Translations under genes and position numbers: made by a program
In this document: in pieces, positions 1 through 7,067 of the stretch
How positions within the stretch are numbered: the stretch's first letter is position 1
How the letters are laid out: each line of letters opens with the position of its first letter
Notes under the pieces: model-generated
The model's input: the letters and a program-made list of their open reading frames with translations, nothing else
What the model was told of the DNA's origin: nothing
Database searches by the model: none
Source of the DNA: Bdellovibrionales bacterium
GTDB taxonomy: Bacteria; Bdellovibrionota; UBA1018
DNA: 7,789 nucleotides
NCBI GenBank assembly: GCA_018968995.1
Contig: JAGWZD010000090.1
Span: forward strand, 1 to 7,789
Reading direction: 5' to 3'

Positions 1-901
1 CAACCGTAACCTCAGGAGAATCCTCAAGGTTTGGATCCATAGAGACCACTTGGAAGCGAATATCGTCCAGCTGCTGTAATGCGGACGGAGCTGAAACCAC
101 CGGATCCAGACGAGAATCCAAGACCTTCCAATCAAATGGAGTCACAGTCTTGTGCCCGGCTGGATCAATCACTACGGCCTCTACCTGCCAAGTCTTAGAG
201 AACGAACCATTCGAAAAACTGTCCGACTTCGTAACGGCATTTAAAGCGGGAGTATAGCCTACCGTAAAGCCATTCGGCGAACTGGGAGACTTCCTCACAT
301 CAACACCGCTGGGAAGTCCCACTAGGAAAAACTGGAACGGGCCCTTCGGGAAGTCGTAACTCTTGATTTCCACTGACGCACTAAATGGCTTGCCCTCTAC
401 TAACTGAAACTGTCTAACACTCCAGCTCAACTCCACGGGTCGAGGCGTATTCCGAACCTGAATGGTAATCACTTTATCCACAACCGACTGTGGCTCGGTT
501 GAGCTGGAAAGCAGAGCACGCACATCATAGGTGCGGTAATCGGCAGATGGATCCTTCGGATCATTACCGGCCGAATAGTCTGGACGCCAAGTCAAAAGAC
601 CAGTTGAAGGCTCAAACGCTGCGCCTACCGGCAAGTCCACTAAAGCCAATAGAGGCTTCGCTGGAGGAGGAACATGAGCTCGAATCGTATACTCAGTCTT
701 CTCGCCCTCTGTGAAATCCAAGCGATCGGGAATGTCGATCGACCAGGGTTTTCCCACAGGCCGTCCAGTAGGCTTTTCCTGAACCGCACGGCCATCATTG
801 GGCATGGGGTCTACTTGGCAACCCGTGAGCCCAATGGAAAGTAGTGTTAATGCTACCCCAAAACACAAACCAGACTTCACTCCAGAGCTGAACTGTTTCA
901 T
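1..901 (-). CDS. Lipoprotein with putative Ig-like (He_PIG-type) repeats, 3' end cut by window edge
   Basis: The frame starts at an ATG at 901 and stays open to the window edge, giving the first 300 residues of a longer protein. Residues 1-28 form a lipoprotein signal: basic start, hydrophobic stretch and the lipobox LTGC with the lipidated cysteine at 28. Residue 29 is Gln rather than Asp, which by the usual Lol sorting rule suggests the outer membrane. Residues about 52-153 resemble a putative Ig (He_PIG/cadherin-like) domain, with the characteristic stretch FEPSTGLLTW at 96-105. A second similar unit covers about 155-260 (LPSGV at 196-200, GFTVGYTP at 211-218), and a third seems to begin near 270. 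GGAGGT at 909-914 lies 7 bases before the start and abuts the TAA of the preceding gene, so translation is probably coupled. Such domains usually serve extracellular protein contacts or adhesion. A surface partner of the motor encoded upstream is an inference. The frame was read directly from the sequence; the C-terminus is unknown. Confidence 0.88.
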   Translation of the reverse strand, partial: MKQFSSGVKSGLCFGVALTLLSIGLTGCQVDPMPNDGRAVQEKPTGRPVGKPWSIDIPDRLDFTEGEKTEYTIRAHVPPPAKPLLALVDLPVGAAFEPSTGLLTWRPDYSAGNDPKDPSADYRTYDVRALLSSSTEPQSVVDKVITIQVRNTPRPVELSWSVRQFQLVEGKPFSASVEIKSYDFPKGPFQFFLVGLPSGVDVRKSPSSPNGFTVGYTPALNAVTKSDSFSNGSFSKTWQVEAVVIDPAGHKTVTPFDWKVLDSRLDPVVSAPSALQQLDDIRFQVVSMDPNLEDSPEVTV

Positions 902-905
902 ACGA

Positions 906-2156
906 TTAACCTCCGACTGGTCGGAGCAAGAAAGGGTAACTGACCTTCACTGCAACGCCGCCCAATGGCTTAGGAAATTTCCAACCCATCATTCGTTGAG
1001 CAATACAATTTTCCACAGGGGGATGGCCCAAAGTGCTCTTGCCCACCTTCGAGAAATCAAGAACTCCCGATGGTCCAACCTGAAAATTCATTGTGACCGT
1101 GCCATTGATTCCTGGGCTTTGCGCGAGGCCTTGCTCGTAACATGCGCGCACCTGACTTAAATATTTCGCAATCGTTGCCTGAATCACTGCTCGATCCAAC
1201 CCACCCTCGAGGACCAAATCATTTGAAACAGCCATCGCTGAAAGCGCACGGCCCTCACCTGAACCCACCATGGAGTTACCATATCCGCCATTACCGCCTC
1301 CGGCGCCTTTGGTTCCCACACCACCTAATCCAGACACTCCAGAGTTCCCGACCGATGTTCGCTTCACGCCTTGCCCCAACCCCACGAGCAACTCTCCGCC
1401 GCTGCCTTGATTCCCGCCTGCACCAGCTCCAGCGCTTGCATTCAGGGCCGTGGTAGAACCGCCCAAAGCTTTACTTAACTTTTTGCTCCCCAACATCCCA
1501 AGAAAACCTAAATTCTGGTTAATCGCACGTTTCGCCTGTGCGTTTACGTTCTGTACCGCTTTAGGCAGCGCATTTTCAGAAACAGGGTTCACCACAGGAA
1601 CATGCTTCTGCTTTTCCGGAATAATCTTGACGACCACAGGCTCCATAATTGGCGGCGCGGCGTTTTTATCGACCACGGGTCCTGTGAGATTTGAAAACAC
1701 AAAAGCCAAAACTGCCAGTAAAGCAGCTAATGCTAAACCTTTTTCAAGAGTGCGATCCTTTTCGGCTGAGTCCGGAACAATCACGTTTCCGAATGCACCT
1801 TCTTCTACTGCTCTCGCTAGCTCTAAAGACCCGACTGGAGTACGAATCTTCCAAGCCTGATCCGATCGGGTCACGTGCCCGACCGAGTCGAGCGCAGTCA
1901 GCGTGCTACCCTCTGAATCCTGCTTGAGTTCAAACCGGCACAACCACTGCGCCTCACCCCATGCCAACGATCGACGCGCCTTAGAGCGCCCTGATCGAGC
2001 CTGGTAACCCAAACGCTCCGAACAGGCCTCATTGGTAATCCAACCTAAAATACGGTGCATCCCAAATTGCAGATAAACGGGCTTCTCTTGTGAACTCGGC
2101 AAATGAAATACTTTGAGTATCCCACCAGATTCATTCCTGAGGACGAGAGCATTCAT
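906..2156 (-). CDS. AgmX/PglI C-terminal domain protein (TonB-like periplasm-spanning arm)
   Basis: This 416-residue protein has a cytoplasmic N-terminal region (1-139) with no fold I recognise, one membrane segment (about 140-157), a periplasmic stretch, a Gly/Ser-rich flexible linker (about 232-300), and a C-terminal domain (about 318-412). That domain matches the AgmX/PglI C-terminal family: RACYEQGL near 337-344, G-V-T-M-N-F, STLG, E-N-C near 382-384, W-K-F-P-K-P and the final SYPF. Cysteines 339 and 384 could form a disulfide (inference). In Myxococcus xanthus GltG and GltJ share this layout and link the inner-membrane motor to the envelope, much as TonB does. I do not see the GR...SxxH...N signature of an FHA domain, which GltG is reported to carry. 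The upstream TGA and this ATG share one base (TGATG). A GTG three bases earlier is also possible, but the ribosome binding site spacing favours the ATG. The gene ends 4 bases before the lipoprotein gene. Confidence 0.93.
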   Translation of the reverse strand: MNALVLRNESGGILKVFHLPSSQEKPVYLQFGMHRILGWITNEACSERLGYQARSGRSKARRSLAWGEAQWLCRFELKQDSEGSTLTALDSVGHVTRSDQAWKIRTPVGSLELARAVEEGAFGNVIVPDSAEKDRTLEKGLALAALLAVLAFVFSNLTGPVVDKNAAPPIMEPVVVKIIPEKQKHVPVVNPVSENALPKAVQNVNAQAKRAINQNLGFLGMLGSKKLSKALGGSTTALNASAGAGAGGNQGSGGELLVGLGQGVKRTSVGNSGVSGLGGVGTKGAGGGNGGYGNSMVGSGEGRALSAMAVSNDLVLEGGLDRAVIQATIAKYLSQVRACYEQGLAQSPGINGTVTMNFQVGPSGVLDFSKVGKSTLGHPPVENCIAQRMMGWKFPKPLGGVAVKVSYPFLLRPVGG

Positions 2157-2470
2157 CACTGCACCTCCTCACCCAGATCATAGGCGGAATGGTCTAAAAA
2201 ATTCTCTCTTAACCGCAAAAGACCATCCGAAAGCTCGGAAGGATCTCCTGTCACTACGCTCATCTCAGCGCGCTTCATTTGCCCCTGAATCAAAAGCTCA
2301 TCAAAGCGAAGCTCTTTACCTGAGCGGTACTTCACCTGCGTTGCCTGTGTCACAGCTGATTTTCCGTCTGAATTTTGAGCAGATTGCACCGCAGGCGAAT
2401 TACTTTCTGTATCAGCCTGAGTTGCAGCTACCAGCAACACTCCTGTTACCAAAATAAGAAGACGTTTCAT
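2156..2470 (-). CDS. Small secreted protein of unknown function in the motor operon
   Basis: The protein has 104 residues. Residues 1-19 are a clear Sec signal peptide (MKRLL, then a Leu/Val/Ala core) with a likely cleavage after ATQA at 19. Residues 20-45 are polar, rich in Ser/Gln/Ala and probably disordered. The C-terminal half (about 47-93) looks structured, with YRSGKELRFDELLIQGQMKR at 49-67 followed by LLRLRENF at 84-91. I cannot assign a named family; from memory, short segments of the form F-D-E-L-x-I-x-G recur in small proteins near myxobacterial and Bdellovibrio TolQ/TolR clusters. The start ATG overlaps the TGA of the 919-residue gene (ATGA, 4 bases), and AGGAGG at 2477-2482 lies 6 bases upstream. 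Its stop overlaps the start of the AgmX/PglI-type gene. Tight coupling on both sides argues that it is a genuine part of the complex, acting in the periplasm. No lipobox is present. Confidence 0.88.
   Translation of the reverse strand: MKRLLILVTGVLLVAATQADTESNSPAVQSAQNSDGKSAVTQATQVKYRSGKELRFDELLIQGQMKRAEMSVVTGDPSELSDGLLRLRENFLDHSAYDLGEEVQ
2163..2169 (-). promoter_or_regulatory. Ribosome binding site deciding the start of the AgmX/PglI-type gene
   Basis: The minus strand reads AGGAGGT here, inside the last codons of the preceding small gene. It lies 6 bases before the ATG at 2156 but only 3 before the alternative GTG at 2159, so the ATG is the better start. Confidence 0.7.
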
Positions 2471-5226
2471 TTCCTGCCTCCTGCAGTCCTTAAACGACCC
2501 TCAAAATATCCAGAAATACGCTCTTTACCTACGGCTCGATAGGCATCCCGCAGAGCTTCAAGCGCCGGCACTGACTCGGGATCACGATTCAGAATGAGAA
2601 TAGAACGATCGATCTTTGCCTGTGTTGCTTCAGCTGTCTCAGCGTGAGCCAATGAGACTCCGATGCGATCCACCACTGTTGCAGGATTTTCCGGCATGTT
2701 CCCAGGCAGAATGACTTGAGCATACACCACAGCCTTGTCGTCAAAGGGCTTAGCCATTTCCTCCAAACCCGCCTTCAACTCCGGAATAGCGTCCTGGGGC
2801 ACACCTTCTGGAATCGGACTCTGCCGAATTTCATGAGCTAGCCCCTCGTATGCCCCCTTGAGCATCGTCGCCAGAGCAGACTTCGTTTGAGGGTCGCACT
2901 TTGGGAAAAACTCATCAGCACGCTTTGCTAGTCTCACCATTGCTGCCAGACGCTTCTCAAACTGACTTTTCGAGTTTCGCCCGTAAAAGGTAATGCCCTG
3001 CGCTGCCTTCAATCCCGCTTCGATCTCTGAAAGAACCATCATCCTCCAAGCGGGCCCCGTCTGAACCTTGGCAGAAACAATGACCTTCTTGCTCTCGGCG
3101 TTTCCTCGACTTCGCGCGTGGAGCCACTCAGCCAAGCGCTCACGGGATCCGTCGGCTCTCAAAAACGACAAAGCTTTTGCATCAATAAATGCCGAATCTT
3201 TTTCCGCCACATCCAACGCCATCGACAACCAGAGGGATTCCTGACTGGGGTCGAGCCTCATCTTAGAGTCAGGTATTCGTTGCAACGCCTTTACGAAACC
3301 TTTCAGATCTCCAGAAAGCTCTCGCAACAGCGCCACTTTGAGAGCCGCAGTAGGGTCCTGGGAACGCGCTGAAATGGAAATACTCGTGAGCAAATCTGCC
3401 GCTCGAGCAAAATGTCCCGAAGCCTCGAGTTCCTGCGCTAACTCAGCCTCACGTGCTGGCCCCATCTTTTCTAACGCAGCAATCAGAGACTCTTGGTCCT
3501 TCAACTTGAGGCTTAGAACCCGCGCGTTCTCGCACGACTTATCACTCACTGTCCCCGTCCTGCAGAACTCTAGAAACTGCACTAATGCTTGGCTGTTCTC
3601 ACCAAGCGCCACCGCTTTTTGGAAACGCGCTTGAGTTCGCACTTCCGCCATGTCCGCCAACTCTTTCTTTAGCGATCCTTCAGAAATCGCTGGTGACTTA
3701 GACCAGTCTGACTCTAACCATGCACTTGCTCGCGTAATAATGGCATCCCAGTTCTTCTGCTGATTCAGGATATCGAGAGCCAAATTTTGGGATTGAATTG
3801 CCCATGTGTCAGGGCGAGCTCCCGGCGAAACTGCTGCTAAGGACTCAAAAAGAGGCAAAGCCGCAACGAAGTCCTTCGTCTCGTACAGAGAACGCGCTTG
3901 AAGGTAGCGGTATTCGCGCGCCTTACTAGAAGCTTCTGGGCTTGAAGCTAGCGCAGCCATTTCCGAAGCCACGATCGCCTGCAGCCCCGCCTTTTGAGCA
4001 ATGCTTGCACGAAACTCCCGCAAACGAACAGACTGGGGCTCTAATTGAATCCAACCAGCCAAGCGGTCTAACTTTTTCTGTGGATCCGCCTCTGCGGCAA
4101 GCCAGCCCTCTTGGAACTTAGTTCTTTCGGGCGAACTCGGAAAAAGAGCCAGATACGCCAAAGTGGCCTTTTGAAATTCATTCGTGCGCAATTTCTCGCT
4201 GATTCGCTCGCCATCGAGCTGAATCACCAGACGACGAAGAAACTTCTCGCCTTCGGCCTTATCAGCGGTACTCGCTGACGACAGAAGAGACTGCCCACGC
4301 GCTCCGCTGAGTTCTTCGAGAGTGGCAGCAAAGGCATCCCATTGACGAAGACCGTACTGCTCTTCTGCCAGCCGGGCCAAGCGCACAAACTTGGGTTCTA
4401 TTCGCTGAGCATGAGACAAGACAAATGCTCCTGCGACCTTATTGCCGGCTGCAAAATACGCCTCAGCCAGGTCTCCAACAAGTTGTGTTCGAATTAACTT
4501 CTGGGCCAGCTCTTCAATTTTAGACACCCAGGCGCGAGCACTCTCTTCGCCGGTGTTGGGTCTTTCTCCAATGAAAACTAAGTAGTCTCGTAGAGACTCT
4601 TCACGGATCTGACCTTTTGAATCAAACAGAGCCAGTTCCATTTCAGCAATCGCCCGATCGTCGGCAACGCCGCCTCTGGCCGCTTGACGGAAGAGCCACG
4701 CCCGTTTGAAACGAATATAAGAGCAGAGGTCGCCGCCAGAACACAGATCCAGCGCCTGCTGGTACCACTTCGACGCGTTCAAAGTGTCACCACTCTCAGC
4801 CAACCTGAGGGCTGCTTCCCGCGAAATATCTGGCAGTTCTCGCTGTTGCGCTAAGCTTTTCCAAACCGCCACTGAACGGTCTACCTGTCCGAGATCCGCC
4901 ATCAGACGAGCACGCTGAAAATCCACTTTGATTCGCGCGGTTCCCTGGATTGAACTCTTCAGTGCCTCATCATAGAGAGCAAGAGACCGGATCTGATAGC
5001 GCGACTTTTTCTCGCCAGCCCGAGACGCCTCATCCATGTATAAATCTGCAAGTCTCAAAGTCAGCGGAAGACGCTGCGGATCTGAAAGCGTTAAGGTATT
5101 CCGAAGAGACTCGGTCTCAGAAATTAATAGCTCATCGGCCCGAGCAGGACTGCCGAAAAGCGAGGCACTCCACACCACCAGCGCCGCATAGGTCATCCGC
5201 TTCAACGACGCGCCTTGCACACCCAT
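2467..5226 (-). CDS. Large secreted TPR-like helical-repeat protein of an Agl/Glt-type complex
   Basis: The protein has 919 residues. Residues 1-30 form a Sec signal peptide with a hydrophobic core at about 12-26 and a probable cleavage after SPARA at 30. The remainder is almost wholly amphipathic helix pairs of TPR or TPR-like type. Clear examples are about 54-90 (LRLADLYMDEA...ALYDEAL), 103-128, 133-160, 436-505 (ARSLYETKDFVAALPLFESL, then a second unit) and 867-910 at the C-terminus. A segment at about 753-840 contains PIPEGVPQDAIPEL (804-817) and AKPFDDKA (825-832). I recall a similar P-I-P...PF pattern in long TPR proteins of myxobacteria and Bdellovibrio. Secreted TPR proteins such as GltD, GltE and GltI belong to the M. 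xanthus gliding complex, so a periplasmic scaffold role is inferred. The start ATG shares its A with the upstream TAA (TAATG). GGAGGT at 5235-5240 lies 8 bases before it. The protein lacks a lipobox and any enzyme motif I can recognise. Confidence 0.9.
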   Translation of the reverse strand: MGVQGASLKRMTYAALVVWSASLFGSPARADELLISETESLRNTLTLSDPQRLPLTLRLADLYMDEASRAGEKKSRYQIRSLALYDEALKSSIQGTARIKVDFQRARLMADLGQVDRSVAVWKSLAQQRELPDISREAALRLAESGDTLNASKWYQQALDLCSGGDLCSYIRFKRAWLFRQAARGGVADDRAIAEMELALFDSKGQIREESLRDYLVFIGERPNTGEESARAWVSKIEELAQKLIRTQLVGDLAEAYFAAGNKVAGAFVLSHAQRIEPKFVRLARLAEEQYGLRQWDAFAATLEELSGARGQSLLSSASTADKAEGEKFLRRLVIQLDGERISEKLRTNEFQKATLAYLALFPSSPERTKFQEGWLAAEADPQKKLDRLAGWIQLEPQSVRLREFRASIAQKAGLQAIVASEMAALASSPEASSKAREYRYLQARSLYETKDFVAALPLFESLAAVSPGARPDTWAIQSQNLALDILNQQKNWDAIITRASAWLESDWSKSPAISEGSLKKELADMAEVRTQARFQKAVALGENSQALVQFLEFCRTGTVSDKSCENARVLSLKLKDQESLIAALEKMGPAREAELAQELEASGHFARAADLLTSISISARSQDPTAALKVALLRELSGDLKGFVKALQRIPDSKMRLDPSQESLWLSMALDVAEKDSAFIDAKALSFLRADGSRERLAEWLHARSRGNAESKKVIVSAKVQTGPAWRMMVLSEIEAGLKAAQGITFYGRNSKSQFEKRLAAMVRLAKRADEFFPKCDPQTKSALATMLKGAYEGLAHEIRQSPIPEGVPQDAIPELKAGLEEMAKPFDDKAVVYAQVILPGNMPENPATVVDRIGVSLAHAETAEATQAKIDRSILILNRDPESVPALEALRDAYRAVGKERISGYFEGRLRTAGGRK

Positions 5227-5750
5227 TAACCCCTACCTCCGCCAACCACTGCCAACTGAATCGAACCAAAGGCCTGCGAGGGCAACATGCCCATGACGCG
5301 AGAAACGACGGCACTCGAAATAGCTTGGTCGGCCTGAACGCTGATCTCGCCAGGAAAGTTTTGATTCGGATGAGATTTCTGCCAAGTTTCACGCAAACCC
5401 TGCAGTTTCTCCATCAATGGAGATGGCTGCTCCAACAGCTCCTCTGTTAATCCCACAAATTTTTGATCCAAGTAAATCCCCGCCTCTGAAATCGATAAAA
5501 CTGGCGCATCTTTGATCTCTCGAGAGGTAGAGGAAACGGGTAACTTCACTCCCTTGGCGACCACGGCCAGCTCAGGCGAAGCCGAAAAGTTTTGTAGTAG
5601 AAAAATCACCAGCAAGCTGAACATGTCGACCATCGAAGTCAGCATCAAGCCTGCGATGATCATCTTCTTTCGCTTCTTTTGCTGATACTGTCGCGAAACT
5701 AGGTGCCTTGAAAAAGTGCGGTTCCCCAAAAACTGTGAATTGAGACTCAC
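5226..5750 (-). CDS. ExbD/TolR family proton-channel subunit (second copy)
   Basis: The protein has 174 residues with the ExbD/TolR layout: a basic cytoplasmic N-terminus (QKKRKK at 24-29), one membrane helix (about 31-54), and a periplasmic domain (about 60-174). Within the helix, LTSMVDMFSLLVIFLL places Asp42 where ExbD and TolR carry their essential proton-binding aspartate. The C-terminal part (EISVQADQAI, then VMGML and IQLAVVG) fits the ExbD periplasmic fold. It would pair with the TolQ/ExbB-like protein of this operon and convert proton flow into movement of a partner. Translation most likely starts at GTG 5750, because the next Met (residue 30) would remove the basic N-terminus. That GTG overlaps the TGA of the preceding exbD-like gene (GTGA), with GGAGGT 5 bases upstream at 5756-5761. 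It is clearly diverged from its neighbour, so this is not a recent duplication. AglQ/AglS-type assignment is by context; which one it matches cannot be told. Confidence 0.93.
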   Translation of the reverse strand: MSLNSQFLGNRTFSRHLVSRQYQQKKRKKMIIAGLMLTSMVDMFSLLVIFLLQNFSASPELAVVAKGVKLPVSSTSREIKDAPVLSISEAGIYLDQKFVGLTEELLEQPSPLMEKLQGLRETWQKSHPNQNFPGEISVQADQAISSAVVSRVMGMLPSQAFGSIQLAVVGGGRG

Positions 5751-6277
5751 TTAGCACCTCCACCATTAACACCCGCTAGTGCTGAGTCCCTGCTTGCTGG
5801 GACGACACCCAGATTCACGACTTGATTCCGTCTCAACGCATCCATCACGCGAATCAAATCGCCATAGGATACTGAAGCTGAAGAAGTGATCATCGCCGCG
5901 GATACAGGCCCACTCTTGCCAGCAGGGGAGCTGACAAAAGCGGCCAAAGCATCACTCAGCTGATGAGATAGCTCTTCAATCGACCCAGCCTTGAGCTGCT
6001 GCTTCTGAATAGCACGACCACCTTTCTTGATGGTCAGCTCTAGAGAAGTTGCCGAACTCACAGCCAAATCCACTTCATGACTCTGAGATACAGCAGCAGG
6101 GCCCTCAGTTCCGTGACTCTGCTTGACTTGTAGAGAGCCCACCTCAATCCAGACGGCGGTCATCAACAAAAAACAGATGCACATGGACAGAAGATCAATG
6201 AAGGAAACCAGATTGAGCTCAGCGTCCAGACTTTTTCTACGACCGGAGCCAGATGCTCCGCCTACCGCAACGGCCAT
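5747..6277 (-). CDS. ExbD/TolR family proton-channel subunit (first copy)
   Basis: The protein has 176 residues. A Gly-rich, then basic N-terminus (1-16) precedes DAELNLVSFIDLLSMCICFL (18-37), a close match to the ExbD/TolR signature; Asp28 is the expected proton-binding residue and the helix spans about 23-44. The periplasmic part ends with SYGDLIRVMDALRRNQVVNLG (137-157; only key residues matter), matching the family's typical Y-x-D-(I/V)-(I/M)-x-(V/A)-M-D-x-(L/A) segment. Asp28, a full-length periplasmic domain and the position directly after the TolQ-like gene all support a working channel subunit in the inner membrane. The start is ATG at 6277, with AGGAGGT at 6282-6288 four bases upstream; a 41-base gap separates it from the TolQ-like gene. 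Compared with the second copy it follows the family consensus more closely around the membrane helix, and its N-terminal tail is very different. A heteromeric pair of the two ExbD-like proteins is an inference. Confidence 0.95.
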   Translation of the reverse strand: MAVAVGGASGSGRRKSLDAELNLVSFIDLLSMCICFLLMTAVWIEVGSLQVKQSHGTEGPAAVSQSHEVDLAVSSATSLELTIKKGGRAIQKQQLKAGSIEELSHQLSDALAAFVSSPAGKSGPVSAAMITSSASVSYGDLIRVMDALRRNQVVNLGVVPASRDSALAGVNGGGAK

Positions 6278-6318
6278 AAAGACCTCCTCACAGACAGAAA
6301 GAAAGTGAAACGGGGCAA

Positions 6319-7062
6319 TTAAACGGACAGATTCGGAGCAGGATGGCGATTCGCCATTGCAGCACTCCGATTTCCTAGTCCATTACGATTGTCCTGATTC
6401 ACACCGGCCATCGCTCGGTCAGACTCTGTCAGGAAGATCAAATCGTTGAAAATCTCAGTCGCCCCCTCGGTAAGGGAGGAAACAACTTTATCCGTACGAT
6501 TCTGAAAAATTGCGAAACACACTAGCGCGGGGATGGCAACGATCAGGCCGAAAGCTGTACAGTTCATGGCCTCCGAAATACCCATCGATAGCATCGTTGC
6601 ACGATCGGCCGGACTCGCCGAGGCAACCGCCGCGAAGGAGGTAATCATGCCGGCGATCGTTCCAAGCAAGCCCAAAAGTGTAGCCACGTTACCGAACATG
6701 CCCAAGAAGCCTGTTCGCTTATCCAGAGTAGAGATCTCGCGGCTCAAGGCTTCGTCCATCCGTGCCTGAACCTCATCGTCGCCGGCGCCATTTGCTCGAA
6801 GCTGGCAGCCCAAAGCCGCAATTCGGGCCAAACCAGAATTGCAGCCAATCGCTGTATTCTGTGCGAAATTCTGAGCTCCCAGGAAGTCCCCTTTAGAGAT
6901 GAAGCTCAAGAGCTGTTGACGGAAATTCGAAGGTATCGCCTTCAATCTGAAATAAAGTGCGTTGGTTCGTTCAAACAAGAACGCAACAGTGAAAAGCCCA
7001 AACACCAAGATGAAGTACATGAATACTCCACCTTCCTGAAAACTGCGAATGATCCCCGTCAT
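6319..7062 (-). CDS. MotA/TolQ/ExbB family proton-channel protein (AglR-like)
   Basis: The protein has 247 residues, the usual length for TolQ/ExbB. Three membrane helices are visible at about 12-31, 118-146 and 165-187, with a cytoplasmic region of roughly 85 residues between the first two. The family signature is clear: LLGLLGTIAGMITSF (129-143) and GISEAMNCTAFGLIVAIPAL (161-180). Thr135, Glu164 and Thr169 line up with E. coli ExbB Thr148, Glu176 and Thr181, which line the ion path. The last 30 or so residues form a polar, Asn-rich tail. With the two ExbD-like proteins it would form a proton-driven inner-membrane motor. Context with AgmX/PglI and TPR proteins suggests a motor of AglR type rather than a TonB or Tol-Pal energiser. 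It is the first gene of the operon; the start ATG is preceded by an A7G6 run instead of the GGAGG used by the genes after it. An internal Met15 start would disrupt the first helix. Confidence 0.95.
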   Translation of the reverse strand: MTGIIRSFQEGGVFMYFILVFGLFTVAFLFERTNALYFRLKAIPSNFRQQLLSFISKGDFLGAQNFAQNTAIGCNSGLARIAALGCQLRANGAGDDEVQARMDEALSREISTLDKRTGFLGMFGNVATLLGLLGTIAGMITSFAAVASASPADRATMLSMGISEAMNCTAFGLIVAIPALVCFAIFQNRTDKVVSSLTEGATEIFNDLIFLTESDRAMAGVNQDNRNGLGNRSAAMANRHPAPNLSV

Positions 7063-7067
7063 GGTGA

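Noticed and set aside
1450..1860. A 136-codon open frame on the plus strand, with other plus-strand frames at 490-714, 798-1160, 3118-3634, 4950-5450 and 6916-7122.
   Set aside because: They lie opposite well-supported minus-strand genes, lack good ribosome binding sites and give low-complexity or patternless proteins, so they are shadows of the coding strand.
906..2156. An FHA domain at the N-terminus of the AgmX/PglI-type protein, by analogy with GltG.
   Set aside because: The glycine-arginine, Ser-x-x-His and Asn-Gly signature residues are not visible; only a structure prediction could rescue the idea.
5132..5392. An 86-codon minus-strand frame spanning the junction of the second exbD-like gene and the repeat-protein gene, and a 66-codon one at 5572-5772.
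   Set aside because: Both are out of frame with clearly recognisable proteins across the same bases and show no family features.
1..7062. A conventional TonB-ExbB-ExbD iron-uptake system, suggested by the ChaN-like neighbour.
   Set aside because: No TonB with a Pro-rich linker and no TonB-dependent receptor is present; the arm protein ends in an AgmX/PglI domain after a Gly-rich linker, and the cluster has two ExbD proteins plus a large repeat protein.
1..7062. A Tol-Pal cluster.
   Set aside because: There is no TolA, TolB beta-propeller or Pal OmpA-like domain; the lipoprotein has Ig-like repeats instead.
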